16,437 bases of DNA from Conidiobolus incongruus B7586. Taxonomy: Eukaryota; Entomophthoromycota; Entomophthoromycetes; Entomophthorales; Conidiobolaceae. The notes under the pieces are model-generated. The model ran no database searches, had not been told where the DNA came from, and was given only the letters and a program-made list of their open reading frames with translations. Shown here in pieces: positions 1-10,495 of this stretch. Position 1 is the first letter of the stretch, and each line of letters starts with the position of its first letter. The stretch is from contig JNEM01008794.1 in NCBI GenBank assembly GCA_000697335.1, positions 1 to 16,437 of the forward strand, read 5' to 3'. Position numbers and translations under genes: made by a program.

Positions 1-1141
1 CTAATAATATTTCTGACAAATTTGAATTTAAAAAATTTCCTATTTTTTTAAGTCTATCATAATATTATAAAAATTAAATTTTAAATTATTTAATTATATA
101 ATTAATAACATATTATAAAATACTAAATAATGGCAAATTTGAATATCAGGATATTATAATTATTAAACTTGATATTAATAAGAAACTTTTTTATAATATT
201 TTTCTTTTTTTATATTATAAAATATTTATTAAAACAGATATTTTAATTTCAATAACAAATCAAAATTCAAAATATTCACTTTTAATCCTGTCTAATACAA
301 ATATAAACATAAATTTGAAAAGGCCAATATCAAAATCTATAATAGAACTAATAATTTAAAAAATCAAAATTGGCCAAAATATATTCAATATAATCTGAAT
401 TAGAATAATTTTAATTGTTTTTATTAATTTCTTAATTATAAAATGGATAACATATATCAAAAAGTTTTCAAATTTTAAATATTTAGATTTTTTCATAATA
501 ATTAATATCAAAAAGCTAATCAGTTTTATTGCATATTTTTGAATTTAAACAATTATTTTATATGATTCAAATAAAATAATCAATTTGATCAGAATGTTGA
601 ATAACCAATAAACTTGGAATTTCATTGAATGAATATATTTAAATCAGGTTAGAAATTTGATATCTTTTAAAAACAATGCATAATTATTGTTATTAAAGCT
701 TGGATAGATTGGATATTAGGGTTATGGTTTAATATATATATTGAAATTTTTTGTAATATTAATAATTCAATTTCATTTAGATTATTTCCTAAGAGGTGTG
801 CAATTCAGGTTGCGTTTTATAAATAACTTAAAATTAACTTTTGATATTAATTTGAATTATATTATTATAGGATGTGTATATTAATATTGTTCTAATGCAA
901 TGGCATCAATGACAAATTCAAATAACAAATTTGCTAATTCAATAAGCTTTGAATTATATATTTTTCATATTTCATCATAATTTAATATATATTTTACTCT
1001 TTATCAAAATTGACTGTTTTAAATTTTAAATCAATATCCCATAAACTTTAAATTCATAACACATTTTATTAATTCCAATTATTCGTAACGCGACTTCACA
1101 ATCTATCAAATCAGATTAAATTAAATTAAATTAACACCAAA
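1..1141. other. AT-rich 5' flank of SCC2
   Basis: No gene can be supported here. The stretch is dominated by A/T runs with stops in every frame. A 26-codon open frame at 900-980 on the plus strand is too short to claim. The last 60 bases before the SCC2 start are relatively cytosine- and CpG-richer, contain the ACGCGA box, and run into a leader with tandem TTAAA units, which probably marks the proximal promoter and 5' UTR. No transcription start or TATA box can be singled out because TATA-like strings occur everywhere. Confidence 0.6.
1088..1093 (+). promoter_or_regulatory. ACGCGA box (MCB/E2F-like) upstream of SCC2
   Basis: The hexamer ACGCGA, with two overlapping CpG steps, lies 49 nt before the SCC2 ATG in a flank that otherwise almost lacks CpG. 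It matches five of six bases of the MluI cell-cycle box (ACGCGT) bound by fungal MBF, which drives G1/S genes including several cohesin genes in yeasts. Function here is inference from position and target class. Confidence 0.3.
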
Positions 1142-4100
1142 ATGAATTCAGAGGATTTTGATCTAATACAAAAACTTAATAAATTAAAAAAATATAATCA
1201 ACACAATCCAAATGTTGACAAAAATGATGATATTGATTTCAAATTAGAGTTAACTAAATTATTGAAGTTTAAACCATTCATCAGTGCTAGAGATCCAGTA
1301 AACTGTAAATAATTATAATCACAATATCCCAAATATTTAACCCTTTATAGGTATGGAACTACTGCCAAATATTGAATTAAAAACTTCAGAATTTAATAAA
1401 TTTAATGCTTTAAGTTTGAACAAAGTAGAAGAATTCTTAAATTATCAATTTAATCAAAAGGATACTGTTGAAATAATTGAAAGGATGTTGAAGGAAGTGG
1501 ATATGAGTTATTTGTAAATTATTATATTATTAAATTTTATTCAAATTTAATAATATTATTGATATAGAAAGCTGAAACCAGCTACGAATTTTCCAAAAGT
1601 TAGGAATTACGATCCTATTAAATTGAAAAGGTGCGAATTTGTCGATAGGGTTGTGCAAGTTACTAAGGAGATGGGTGACAGGCATGCGTACGATAGAGGT
1701 AATTTGATTGATTAATTATAATATATGATCTAATTGGATTAGGTTGGAATCATAACTACTATCAAGTCCCCGAGCCTTTGGATTTGGTGGAAGTGGTGAA
1801 ATCAAGACATTCATCTTTGCACCAGAGAATTAGAACCAGAAATAATCAAAATGGAAAATCTGAAAATAAGGTAATTTTATTTTTAATATTTAATTTTATA
1901 GACTTTAATTGATGATGATAGGGAATAAATGGCAAAAAGTAAATGATAATATTATTGAAATGCAATTATATTGTATTAAATGATAATTTAGCCTTTTTAA
2001 AAGAACTTTCTCTGATTCTCAATCTTCTAATTACGATTCCTCAAGAGGTAATTCTAATCCTTACATTATTTCACATCAACTAAAAGTATTTAGGTATAAC
2101 TCCCAGAGAAGGTGTGTCACCTGTGATCAACGACGAAATATCTTTAAAATCGGAAGATCAGGAAGATTTACATGATAGTTTCCAGGAACTCAGTTTAAAT
2201 AATATTATTACTAATGATCTTCATACTTTGGATAATACTGGTATTCAGACTGAAATTCATGAAGGTATTCAATATATCAATCATTAAAATCATTTTATTA
2301 ACCAAAATATTAGAAATTATTAACAGTTTCCACAGTTATTGTCAATCTATATTCAAAGATCAAGACAATTTAGGAATCGGAGAACCTAGACAGAACAGTC
2401 ACGTGATTTTAAAAGACTCCCTTCACATTCTTAGTATACCATGCATTAAAAAACTAGACAATTTATTCACAAAAATCGTCTCGTACCAACTCTTTCCCCA
2501 ATTGGACATTGACACATTAATCAAACTCACCGAACTCTTAAAGTCTACTGTGGACTGTAATGCCGAAAAATTCGTGGATTTTGGCCACAAGAAGGATACG
2601 AAGGAGGTACCCGATTTGGATGCTGACCAGTTGCCAGAGAATGAACTGCTGTTAGGGTTGGTTAATTCTATGACGGCTGCGAATTTGGCACTTCAGGTAG
2701 GTCTTCACAACCAAAGTAACACCCAACTCTATAATGAGGATATGATCCTCAGTAGTGTCATAATTATTAAGAATCAGCTGTCCAAAACCATCAAAACGTG
2801 TATCGAAACGTTTGACTCCACTACCAATGCATTTGTCACCGCTCTAAAGCGCAAAAAACCCGCAGAATACAAAAGAATGGTGCGATTATTAAATGAACTT
2901 ATGATCCAACTTATATCCTACCTCACTTACTTCATCCAACTGCTAAAATCCAACGAATTCGGCAATGTGGTCCTAGTGGGCATCGGCTTCTGTTCTATCT
3001 CAACACTCTTCATCGATTCTTCCATTTCCACCTCGATATTCACGCATGTAGGCATAGACAACCTCAAAAACAAGTGTTCCAATATAGTCCAACAAATTTT
3101 TGTCAAATACGACGACCAACGTATGTGGATCCTCGAAGAAGTCCTCGGCAATTTAGTGAAACTCCCCACCGACAAGCGCACCCGTAAAGATTCCAAATTA
3201 TCGAATGGCGATAGTATACAAATGGTCTCGTCATTTTTACTCCAATTCGTCCAAGGCTGCTTCGGCAATATCACCCAAGCCGAAAACTTTCAATTCCAAA
3301 ATTTTTACGAATTTTTGAGAACTCCAAACGTCCACACTAACTTAAATGATTTCTTACCAATTTTGAAATCAATTCACGATAAGATTCGAAACAATGTGGA
3401 AAATAGTTTAGAAATGACTAAATGTATTTTAAATTTTTTCTTAACCAAATTAAATTCTAAGCAGAGTTCGGATTCAGATTATAAGTCCATCTTTCAAGGA
3501 TTCGTCGAAGATTTAACCACTTGTTTAACCTTGCCGGAGTGGCCGGCCTCTGAATTGGTATTGAGATTGTTGTCGAGAGTCTTGATAACTTATCTTGAAG
3601 ATACCAAAATGGATTCGAGCTCAAAATCATTGGCTATCGATACTTTAGGACAAATTGCTATGAAAATAGCTAAATTAAACGTTGGAGAATTGAATTCACA
3701 ATTAAAATCTTTACAAAGTGGTCAAACTTCTATACAATTCAAAAAAAACAACATGGATGTGGCAAATTTACCATCCCAATTGGGATCTAATACCACTCAA
3801 GAGGAATTCGAAACCCTTTGGGGAAGTATTTTTCGAGTATTCGAATATTTGCAATATACCAACTGGCAATATTCTAGTGTTGACATCTCGTCTAACTACT
3901 GGTTATGTCAATGGTTATTCCAAATTCTGAGTTCATTTCCCCGAATTTTGGATGAAGGTGCCATAGCCGAAACTGAATTGAATCCCACTACGATACACAT
4001 GTTACAAACTAAAGTCACTTTGGCAATACAGTCACTTTTCAATACTGACGAATTATCCAAATCCTTGAATGCTAACGATCAATTGAAAAAATCTAATAGA

Positions 4101-6821
4101 GAATTTGTTCACTTATTGAATGCGAGATTGCACCACTTTTTACCACTCTTCAAATCTTTTTACCACATTTGTATTGCTTTGATTCAAGCTGTTGAAATTC
4201 AGAGCAGTCCGTTGAGAGTGAAAGCTTTGAGATCATTAGCTAATTTAGCTAATTATAACATCGCCATTATGTCCGAAGATGTGTTGAATGATATGATTGT
4301 CATTCGACTTAACGATCAAGCTCCGAGTGTCAGAGATGCCGCTATTGAAATTTTGGGCAAGTTTATGCTACAAAATCCTACCAAATCCAAGGATTTCCTC
4401 ACTCATGTGGGTAAAAGGGTCAACGACACGAGTTTGATGGTTCGTAAGCGTGTAGTGAAACTCCTTAAGGCCCTATACTTTAAGGAGACCGATGTCCAAC
4501 AAATGATCCACATCAGTTTGAAAGTATTTACATGCTTATACGATTCGGAACCGAGCGTTAAAACTTTGGCTATGAGAACTTTGAGAGATTTTTGGTTTGC
4601 CCCTCTAGAATCCTACCCCAAGGACGATACGGATGATGACGATGGCGTGTTTTATATTGAGTACAAATTCTTGCCTTTAGCTACTAAGCAAGAAATCAAT
4701 CACAGAATTTCGGTAATGGTAGGTCTTGTAAAGCATTTTACACTCTCGGATTCCCGCACAATTGGTGAATTCATTCACAAAACTTTGAAACGTCCTGAGA
4801 TCGAACGTAAAGATCACTATAAGGAATGGACGTTCCACATCGCCCTGAGCCAATACTTCATCGAAGGTCTCCTCGCCCACATTTTATACCTTGAAGAATC
4901 CCAACAAAAGTCCCAAATTGCCAACGCAATTTGCTCACTCCACATCTTCGGTATCGCTTGTCCCAACCTCTTCCGTTTCGATCATCTATCTCAACTTCAG
5001 AATTATCTCCAAATCCCTCCATCGCAATCTGAAGATATTCCAAAACTCTATTTCACCCTAACAATTTATAAAAACATTGTACCGACTCTAAAATTCCCAA
5101 AATTTACATTTCTTAAACGCGTCGAAAATCAATTGTTTAAAATTATTAATGGATTTGGCGAAAGTGTATTAGAAGTGGCAATTCCTTGTTTATGTACAAT
5201 GGTCAACGACGTTACTCAGCACTTTCGTCTCGTAATCGCTCTTTATAAGGCATGCTTTCAAAAGTTGGATCAAGTTCAAAATTCTGCGAGTGTTACAAAT
5301 CCTCAGATGGATAAAAGTATAGTCCGTTTGATCCTTATAATCGGTCTACTAACTAAACATATTGATATCGATACTAAACAACAATTCTTGACCGAAGATG
5401 GCGTAGATTTCAATTTTTTAGAGGGTTCTACATTCTTTGATAAGAGTTTCGAATTCGTCATGCATTTTTTGAACTCTGGTCATACTGATATGGTTAGAGC
5501 TTTTGCAATTAAGAGTTTGGGTCTCATGATTTTGAAAAATCCTAAAATTGCTTTGAACATTAGAGTTACGAAAGTAATTGGAGAGATTTTTCAAAGTGGG
5601 AATAATTTAGTGAAGACTGGATTGGTTAATGCGTTCAATGAATTTGTTAGTGAAGATAGTGGTAAACTTAGAGATCAGCTGAAGACTTTAGACTCGGAGG
5701 ATGATAATGAACCACAGATTGTGGGTGTTGAGGATTTGATAGGCTCTACCCATTTAGCTATAGATACCGGTATTTGTGGGAATTTGATGCAGTCGTATTT
5801 GAATGAAATATTAGAGTGTTTATTAGATCAGCATTTGCCATTAGTTACAGCTGCACTCAATGTAGTTGGAATTTTACTCACATCCGGCTACGTTCACCCT
5901 CTTAAAATTATTCCAACACTAGTAGCTGTCCAATCTCACGAGGACGAAAGTATAAGTAGAAAAGCTGTTCAATTACATATGACAATGGTAACCAAGTACC
6001 CATCGTTCATTCATTCAACAAGTTCCGAAAACGTTCAAAAATTATATGTGTATCAACGTTCCAAAAATTTTACTCGAGGATTCAAATATAGTGAAATGTA
6101 TGGCTTAAACCAATCCCAATTTCATCATATTTTTCAATCAATGCAAGATGCTAAATTAGCTAGAAAAGAATTTTTTAATTTGATGTTAAAACCTTTCGAT
6201 ATTAATGCTACAATCACAACTTACGACCAAATTGATTTGGAGTACCTTAGATTTTTGGCCGAAGCTCTCAGTACTTTGGAATTGAAACATTACGAAGACC
6301 TTATCTACCTCATCTTTCAAATTAACCAAATTCTAAGCGTTCAAGGTGCCTCCGTATTAGATCGTATATTAACCCAACCACCATCATCCCAAGGAGATCC
6401 CGAGTTTTTACTAATTGGCAAATTATCAATAGTTTACAGTTATCTATTAGCTATAAAATTCTTCCTAAAAGATCAATACGATATTAATGATCCCAAACAT
6501 CTCAATCTTATTACTTTTGACTCAACAAAATTTCGGGATAAATCATTACAAAGACTTAAGGATCAAGATCCAGAAATGTTTTGGAATCAGTATACATCAC
6601 CGAGCATTGCATTGACTACGACCAATGTTGAAAGATGTTTCGAACATTTGAGGCAGTTATTTGATAGGGATGCTAAAGATTCTGAGGGGTATTATTCAGA
6701 ATTAATTACTGGAGATGGATTGGAAGTTTCAGGAGGGAAGAAAGGAAGGAAAGTGGGCAAAATGAATCAAAAGAAAACCAGGAAATGGGATGACGAAGAT
6801 GATGAAGAGTACATTCCTTAA
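1142..6821 (+). CDS. SCC2: Sister chromatid cohesion protein 2 (Scc2/NIPBL/Mis4), cohesin loader
   Basis: Coding exons: 1142-1304, 1351-1513, 1568-1698, 1743-1870, 1922-1938, 1992-2047, 2094-2264 and 2314-6821, giving 1778 residues. The start has A at -3 and an in-frame TAA 15 nt upstream. Scc2 partners Scc4/Mau2 to load cohesin on chromatin and stimulates its ATPase in the nucleus. The first ~275 residues look mostly disordered and are the expected Scc4-binding side. The HEAT core, residues ~907-1045, has the family signature around SVRDAAIEILGKF (~947-960) and a VRKRVVKLL helix. An acidic DDTDDDDG insert follows near 1047. The Nipped-B C-terminal domain spans ~1330-1510 (SGYVHPLKIIPTLVA near 1466). 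The tail is a Lys/Arg stretch followed by an acidic end. Length fits fungal members (~1500-1800) and is far below animal NIPBL. All introns lie in the first fifth of the gene. Identity is secure; the N-terminal exon chain rests on frame continuity. Confidence 0.93.
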
Positions 6822-8040
6822 AACTCATTATAATTAATAAATTTTCAGATGATTCATTTATATTTCGATTTAATTTGAAGTAGAATAATTTTAAGAAAAT
6901 TATATTGAGGTTATTGTAATTTAATGATTGTTAAATTGAATCAAATTTTTTATTCAGAATTTATTAAATTTTATTAATCAAATTCTATTAGACTCTTATT
7001 GAATATTAAGAAGTATTATTAATAAGATTTTAATTCATTTATAAATAATATTTAATTTAAAAATTCATACTAATTTCTACTTAACTAATGAGCATATTAA
7101 ATAATTTTGAATAAATTATAATATTTCTGCAACTGAAATTGATAACAGTACCTTATAATAGATATTGCCATTTTATGAACTTGGATGAAATTGTCTGGTA
7201 AAATTGTTTTTTCAAATTTTTGTAACTGTATTTAATAATAAATTAAACAGAATAATTACAAATACCTGTTCATATTAATTTATATAGTTATTATAATTAT
7301 AATTAATTTATTAAAGAAATGTACTTTGTTCAAATTAATTGAGTTGACAAATTTATTATTAAATGAAAATTGCTTTTTTAGAGTTTATAAATAAAACCAA
7401 AATAATGGTTGATATCACTTTCCAAATATGTTGATTTTGTTGATTAATATTTCATATTTGAAATATTTTCATGATTCAATATTTAAGATAATTTTTGGGA
7501 AATTGTTGAAGTGATTTCAAAACCAAAAATAGGTCATGTTTTTATATTGCAAAAAGAACATGATTAATTGATATGGGATTTTATATAGAATTATTATCCT
7601 CAACCTCAATCATGTTATTGGCTTATTATTATAAAATTACTTATATAAAGAAGAGACCTAAAAAAGTATAGGAATGATTGGTCTCCTATTAAGATCAAAT
7701 ATCACTTTAATGACAATTTACAAAAAGTATTTTGAAGTGATTTGATGAATGGGAATAGAATATTTAAATAGACAATAGATATACAAGTGGTATCTAATAA
7801 GAACATAATGAATATAAATATTCAAATATTCAAATTATATTATATTTTATGGATTTTATATGTAATTCATAGCATTAATACTGTAAGTTGTTAGACAAGG
7901 ATGAGATTTGATTGTATTATTAGATTTTCCAAACAATCTTAAAATCCGGAATGACAAAATGAAGCTCATTTTAAATCAAATTTCAGATAACTTTATTAAA
8001 AATCTATTGTTGAATTCCCAATCATATCCTAATTTAGTCA
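6822..8040. other. Spacer downstream of SCC2, no gene seen
   Basis: AT-rich spacer with stops in all frames. The first ~100 bases should hold the SCC2 3' UTR. A short GAGACC/GGTCTC inverted repeat (7653-7658 and 7680-7685) is near chance level. A 32-codon frame beginning at 7960 reaches the island at 8041 but has no recognisable product. Confidence 0.5.
6836..6841 (+). terminator. Poly(A) signal AATAAA of SCC2
   Basis: A canonical AATAAA starts 15 nt after the SCC2 stop codon and is followed by T-rich sequence. Such hexamers are frequent by chance in this AT-rich DNA, so only position supports it. Confidence 0.35.
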
Positions 8041-8245
8041 TGTATAAGGTTTTATAAAACCTACCAACTAAACCCGTTTTTCCTTTGGCGTCTAAAAGTT
8101 CAACTTTGTGTATACTGTAAAATTTTATTAGAGTCAATGCAGCGACCAGATTATGACTTCCTCGTTTTAGCGATTTTTAAGCTCTTAAGAGTGTATTAAG
8201 CACTACTCTTGTGGAAATGAACCCTGTTATTGTCATGCTTTCCAT
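8041..8245. other. GC-elevated, hairpin-rich island: candidate structured RNA or relic
   Basis: Counting by eye gives about 34% GC over 200 nt, against ~12% in the next 60 nt. It holds a perfect 16-bp palindrome at 8047-8062 (AGGTTTTATAAAACCT), an AAAGTT-C-AACTTT hairpin near 8096-8108, an AAGAGTG/CACTACTCTT stem near 8186-8209, and a GGAAATGA...TCATGCTTTCC stem near 8213-8243. In AT-rich genomes such islands are often stable non-coding RNAs. Both strands also carry open stretches of about 55-65 codons without a product I recognise, so a decayed coding sequence or short transposon is possible. Strand and boundaries are unknown. Confidence 0.3.
8047..8062. repeat. Perfect 16-bp palindrome
   Basis: AGGTTTTATAAAACCT equals its own reverse complement. 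It sits at the left edge of the GC-elevated island and could form a stem in RNA of either strand or bind a dimeric protein. No known site is recognised. Confidence 0.7.
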
Positions 8246-8483
8246 TTATAATGAGAATAAAAATCAATTATATTAATTAATACAAATCAATATATAAATT
8301 TAAAAAATATAGTCATTTTAGAAATTTTTGATAAAATTTTTGTTCATTAGTGGAATAAATATTTACATATTATATAATAATATTTAAAATATCCCCAATA
8401 TAAGATTAGTATACAAACTAACGTTCATCTGTAAAATATCAATTTGATAAATATATTTAAATTCTATATCATTTTATAAATCC

Positions 8484-8502
8484 ATATATATATATATATA
8501 TA
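8484..8502. repeat. (AT)n microsatellite
   Basis: About nine AT units followed by imperfect TAATA units up to ~8513. Simple repeat, likely length-variable. Confidence 0.85.
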
Positions 8503-8748
8503 ATATAATATAATCTACATCGGTGAAATAAGTGAAATCTAATATCATTAATAAGGAGAAATAATAATTCAAATATATTATATCTTACAATTGATTTAAA
8601 TTGCATTTATAATTCAATGAAATCAAAAAATTACAATTATGCTTTTATTCATAATTTCACAATCAAATTCCCATTATATTGTTTGAATTCGAATTTTGGA
8701 AGATAAATAATAAATAGATAAGAATGTAACAAACATAATACCTATGAA

Positions 8749-8800
8749 TTGAGCTTAACTTGTTAAAATATTAATAATGACGAACGTCAGCTTAACTCAA
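8749..8800. repeat. Nested inverted repeat with inner TGACG-AA-CGTCA hairpin
   Basis: The outer arms TTGAGCTTAACT (from 8749) and AGCTTAACTCAA (to 8800) pair through TTGAG/CTCAA and also share AGCTTAACT in direct orientation. Inside, TGACGAACGTCA (8778-8789) is a perfect 5-bp stem with a two-base loop, holding the only CpGs for hundreds of bases. It could be a footprint of a small transposon or a protein-binding site; function is unknown. Confidence 0.5.
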
Positions 8801-9339
8801 TGTTGAATTATATCTTATTATGTTTCTTTTGGACTAGTTTGGAATTTTATAAGGTGAAGTGAATAATAAATATATTAAAATAAAATATTTTGATTAATTA
8901 TAAATTGGAATAAAGTTCAAATGTTATAACAGTTAACAGCATTAAATATGTATTAATATACAATATCGCAAATTATATTCATTATATTCATTATAATCAA
9001 TGAATTTCATATTTTAAATTTATACACTATATGAATAAAAATATTATACAGAAAAAATTTAAAAATTTGTATTGAGTGATTTATTATTGATTAATATAAA
9101 TAAAACTTCTATTATATATCATTTAAGTTAATCATAATATTATCTTTGATATATACCTATTTAATAATATATATCATTAAATCTTGGCAATCAACATTCC
9201 AAATAAAATTGAGGTATATCCTCAAATCCCATAATAATAAAATAAAAAATTACCTTTTTAAATTGAATTACATTGAATACATTTAAAAACATTAATCTGA
9301 AATAATTAAAAATTTAATAAATTGATTTAATACCATTTA

Positions 9340-10495
9340 ATGACTAGGTAAAATTAATTATTACTTAAAAAGTTATTTTATAATTTATTAAATATTCAAT
9401 TTTATATTAATTAGAAGGTCTTTATCCCGTTCCTTGTCTTCAAGAGGTTCTTTTCGTAGTGTATCACGTTCCCGATCTCCAATTTATTCCTCTAGGTCTA
9501 GGTCGCGTTCTAGGTCCTATACTCCTTCATATTCGAGGTAATTTCAACTTTTAAAAATTTCTTTTTTTGTTTGCTTATTAATTATTTAGATCTCGTTCAA
9601 GGTCTCGTAGTTACTCATATTCAAGGTCTCGTTCAAGATCTTTATACTCTTCAGATTCTCGTTCTCCAAGGTTTCGTAGGGAAAGTCCAACTCCTAACTC
9701 GAGAGAAAGGGATATTAAATCCAGTTCCAATCAGATAAAGGTTGAAAATTTGACCAAATCTGTAAATGAACGTCACTTGAAAGAAATATTTTCAACTTAT
9801 GGTAAAGTGGAAGCTGTTAAATTTTTAAATTCGGAACGAGGTAAATCATAATTTTTTTTGAGCGTTAGTGATTTTTAATTGGTGGACTTAGATAAAGTCA
9901 TTAATCAAGTCGCTATTATTCATTTTGAAACCAATGCTTTAAGCTCTGCTATAGATTGTATGGATGGTGTAAGCTTAGCAATAGCCAGTGATATTTCGAT
10001 GATTTGTTAATATTAGTAATTTAGGCACAAATTGATGGTCGAACAATTTCCGTTTCTAAATATGTACCGCAATCAAGCCCTCCAAGAGACTCCCGTCCTT
10101 CTGGAGGATATAGAGGAAGAGGAAGGTCATACCGTGGACATGGTTACAGAGATTATCGCTCAAGAAGTCCACTTCCACGTCGTGGTCGTAGTCCCCCAAG
10201 ACGCTCGAGGTCTCCCTTCCGTAGTTACTCCAGAAGCCCCAGTCGTCGTCGCGAATCACCACCACGTCGCACTCGCAGCCCTGTCAGAAGCTACCGCAGA
10301 AATGGATCGAGATATAGGAGTCGATCTTATAGTAGCCGAAGCCGCAGTCTCAGTCGTCGTAGATCATACGATAGTCGAAGTGTAAGTCGTAGTCGCAGTC
10401 CCAGTCGTCGTAGATCTTGGAGTCGATCACGTTCACCTAGTGTGGATTATAATAGTCGTCGTAAAAGATCGAGAAGCTATTCACTCAGTCCATAA
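9340..10495 (+). CDS. RNPS1: RNPS1/SR45-like RRM protein with flanking RS domains
   Basis: Coding exons: 9340-9347, 9415-9537, 9590-9840, 9892-9968 and 10025-10495, giving 309 residues (human RNPS1 is ~305). RNPS1 and plant SR45 join the exon-junction-associated ASAP/PSAP complexes with Acinus or Pinin and SAP18, and modulate splicing in the nucleus. Residues ~2-90 are an Arg-Ser-rich domain. A single RRM spans ~92-168, with family marks NERHLKEIFSTYGKV, a MDGAQIDGR turn and a VSKYVP end. A Gly/Arg segment (GYRGRGRSYRGHGYR) and a long RS tail follow. The RRM's RNP1 and RNP2 aromatics are replaced. The RS exons are far richer in G+C than the flanks. The 8-nt first coding exon is the weakest point: it is chosen because ATGACTAG joins in frame to 9415 across a GTAA...TAG intron, but a more distal start is possible. 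Confidence 0.82.
10341..10416 (+). repeat. Duplicated 25-nt unit in the RS tail
   Basis: Two 25-nt copies, at 10341-10365 and 10392-10416, differ at only two positions. They lie 51 nt (17 codons) apart in frame and encode RSRSxSRRRS-type units. This suggests a recent in-frame duplication extending the RS domain. Confidence 0.75.

Larger units (their letters stand above)
8246..9339. other. AT-rich spacer upstream of the RNPS1-like gene
   Basis: No coding sequence is supported. The stretch is almost pure A/T with short simple repeats and one structured inverted repeat at 8749-8800. The promoter and 5' UTR of the RNPS1-like gene must lie at its right end, but no specific element stands out. Confidence 0.5.

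Noticed and set aside
371-381. TTGGCCAAAAT shared with 10621-10631
   Set aside because: An 11-nt match in low-complexity DNA, without extended similarity, is not a dispersed repeat.
714-726. ATTAGGGTTATGG, telomere-like TTAGGG
   Set aside because: A single unit with no tandem copies, so not a telomeric tract.
900-980. 26-codon plus-strand ORF upstream of SCC2, a possible uORF
   Set aside because: It is 160 nt upstream of the SCC2 start with no evidence that the leader extends that far, and frames of this length are expected by chance.
1902-1921. Earlier acceptor at 1900-1901 (TTATAG) for SCC2 intron 4
   Set aside because: Using it would give a 31-nt intron and an immediate in-frame stop; the GATAG acceptor ending at 1921 keeps the frame and the usual intron size.
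2927-3274. Minus-strand open frame of 115 codons within SCC2
   Set aside because: It lies fully inside the conserved SCC2 exon, has no recognisable domain, and is explained as a shadow of the coding strand.
7653-7685. GAGACC...GGTCTC inverted repeat with a 21-nt loop
   Set aside because: A six-base stem is near chance level and has no T-run or conserved context.
8155-8164. Minus-strand CGAGGAAGTC, resembling the CR-I block of RNase P/MRP RNA
   Set aside because: I could not find convincing CR-IV/CR-V partners at a workable distance, so the short match alone does not support an RNase P or MRP RNA call.
10032-10385. Plus-strand 117-codon frame over the RS exon
   Set aside because: It is the RS-encoding exon read in the wrong frame; the correct frame continues the RRM and the RS tail.
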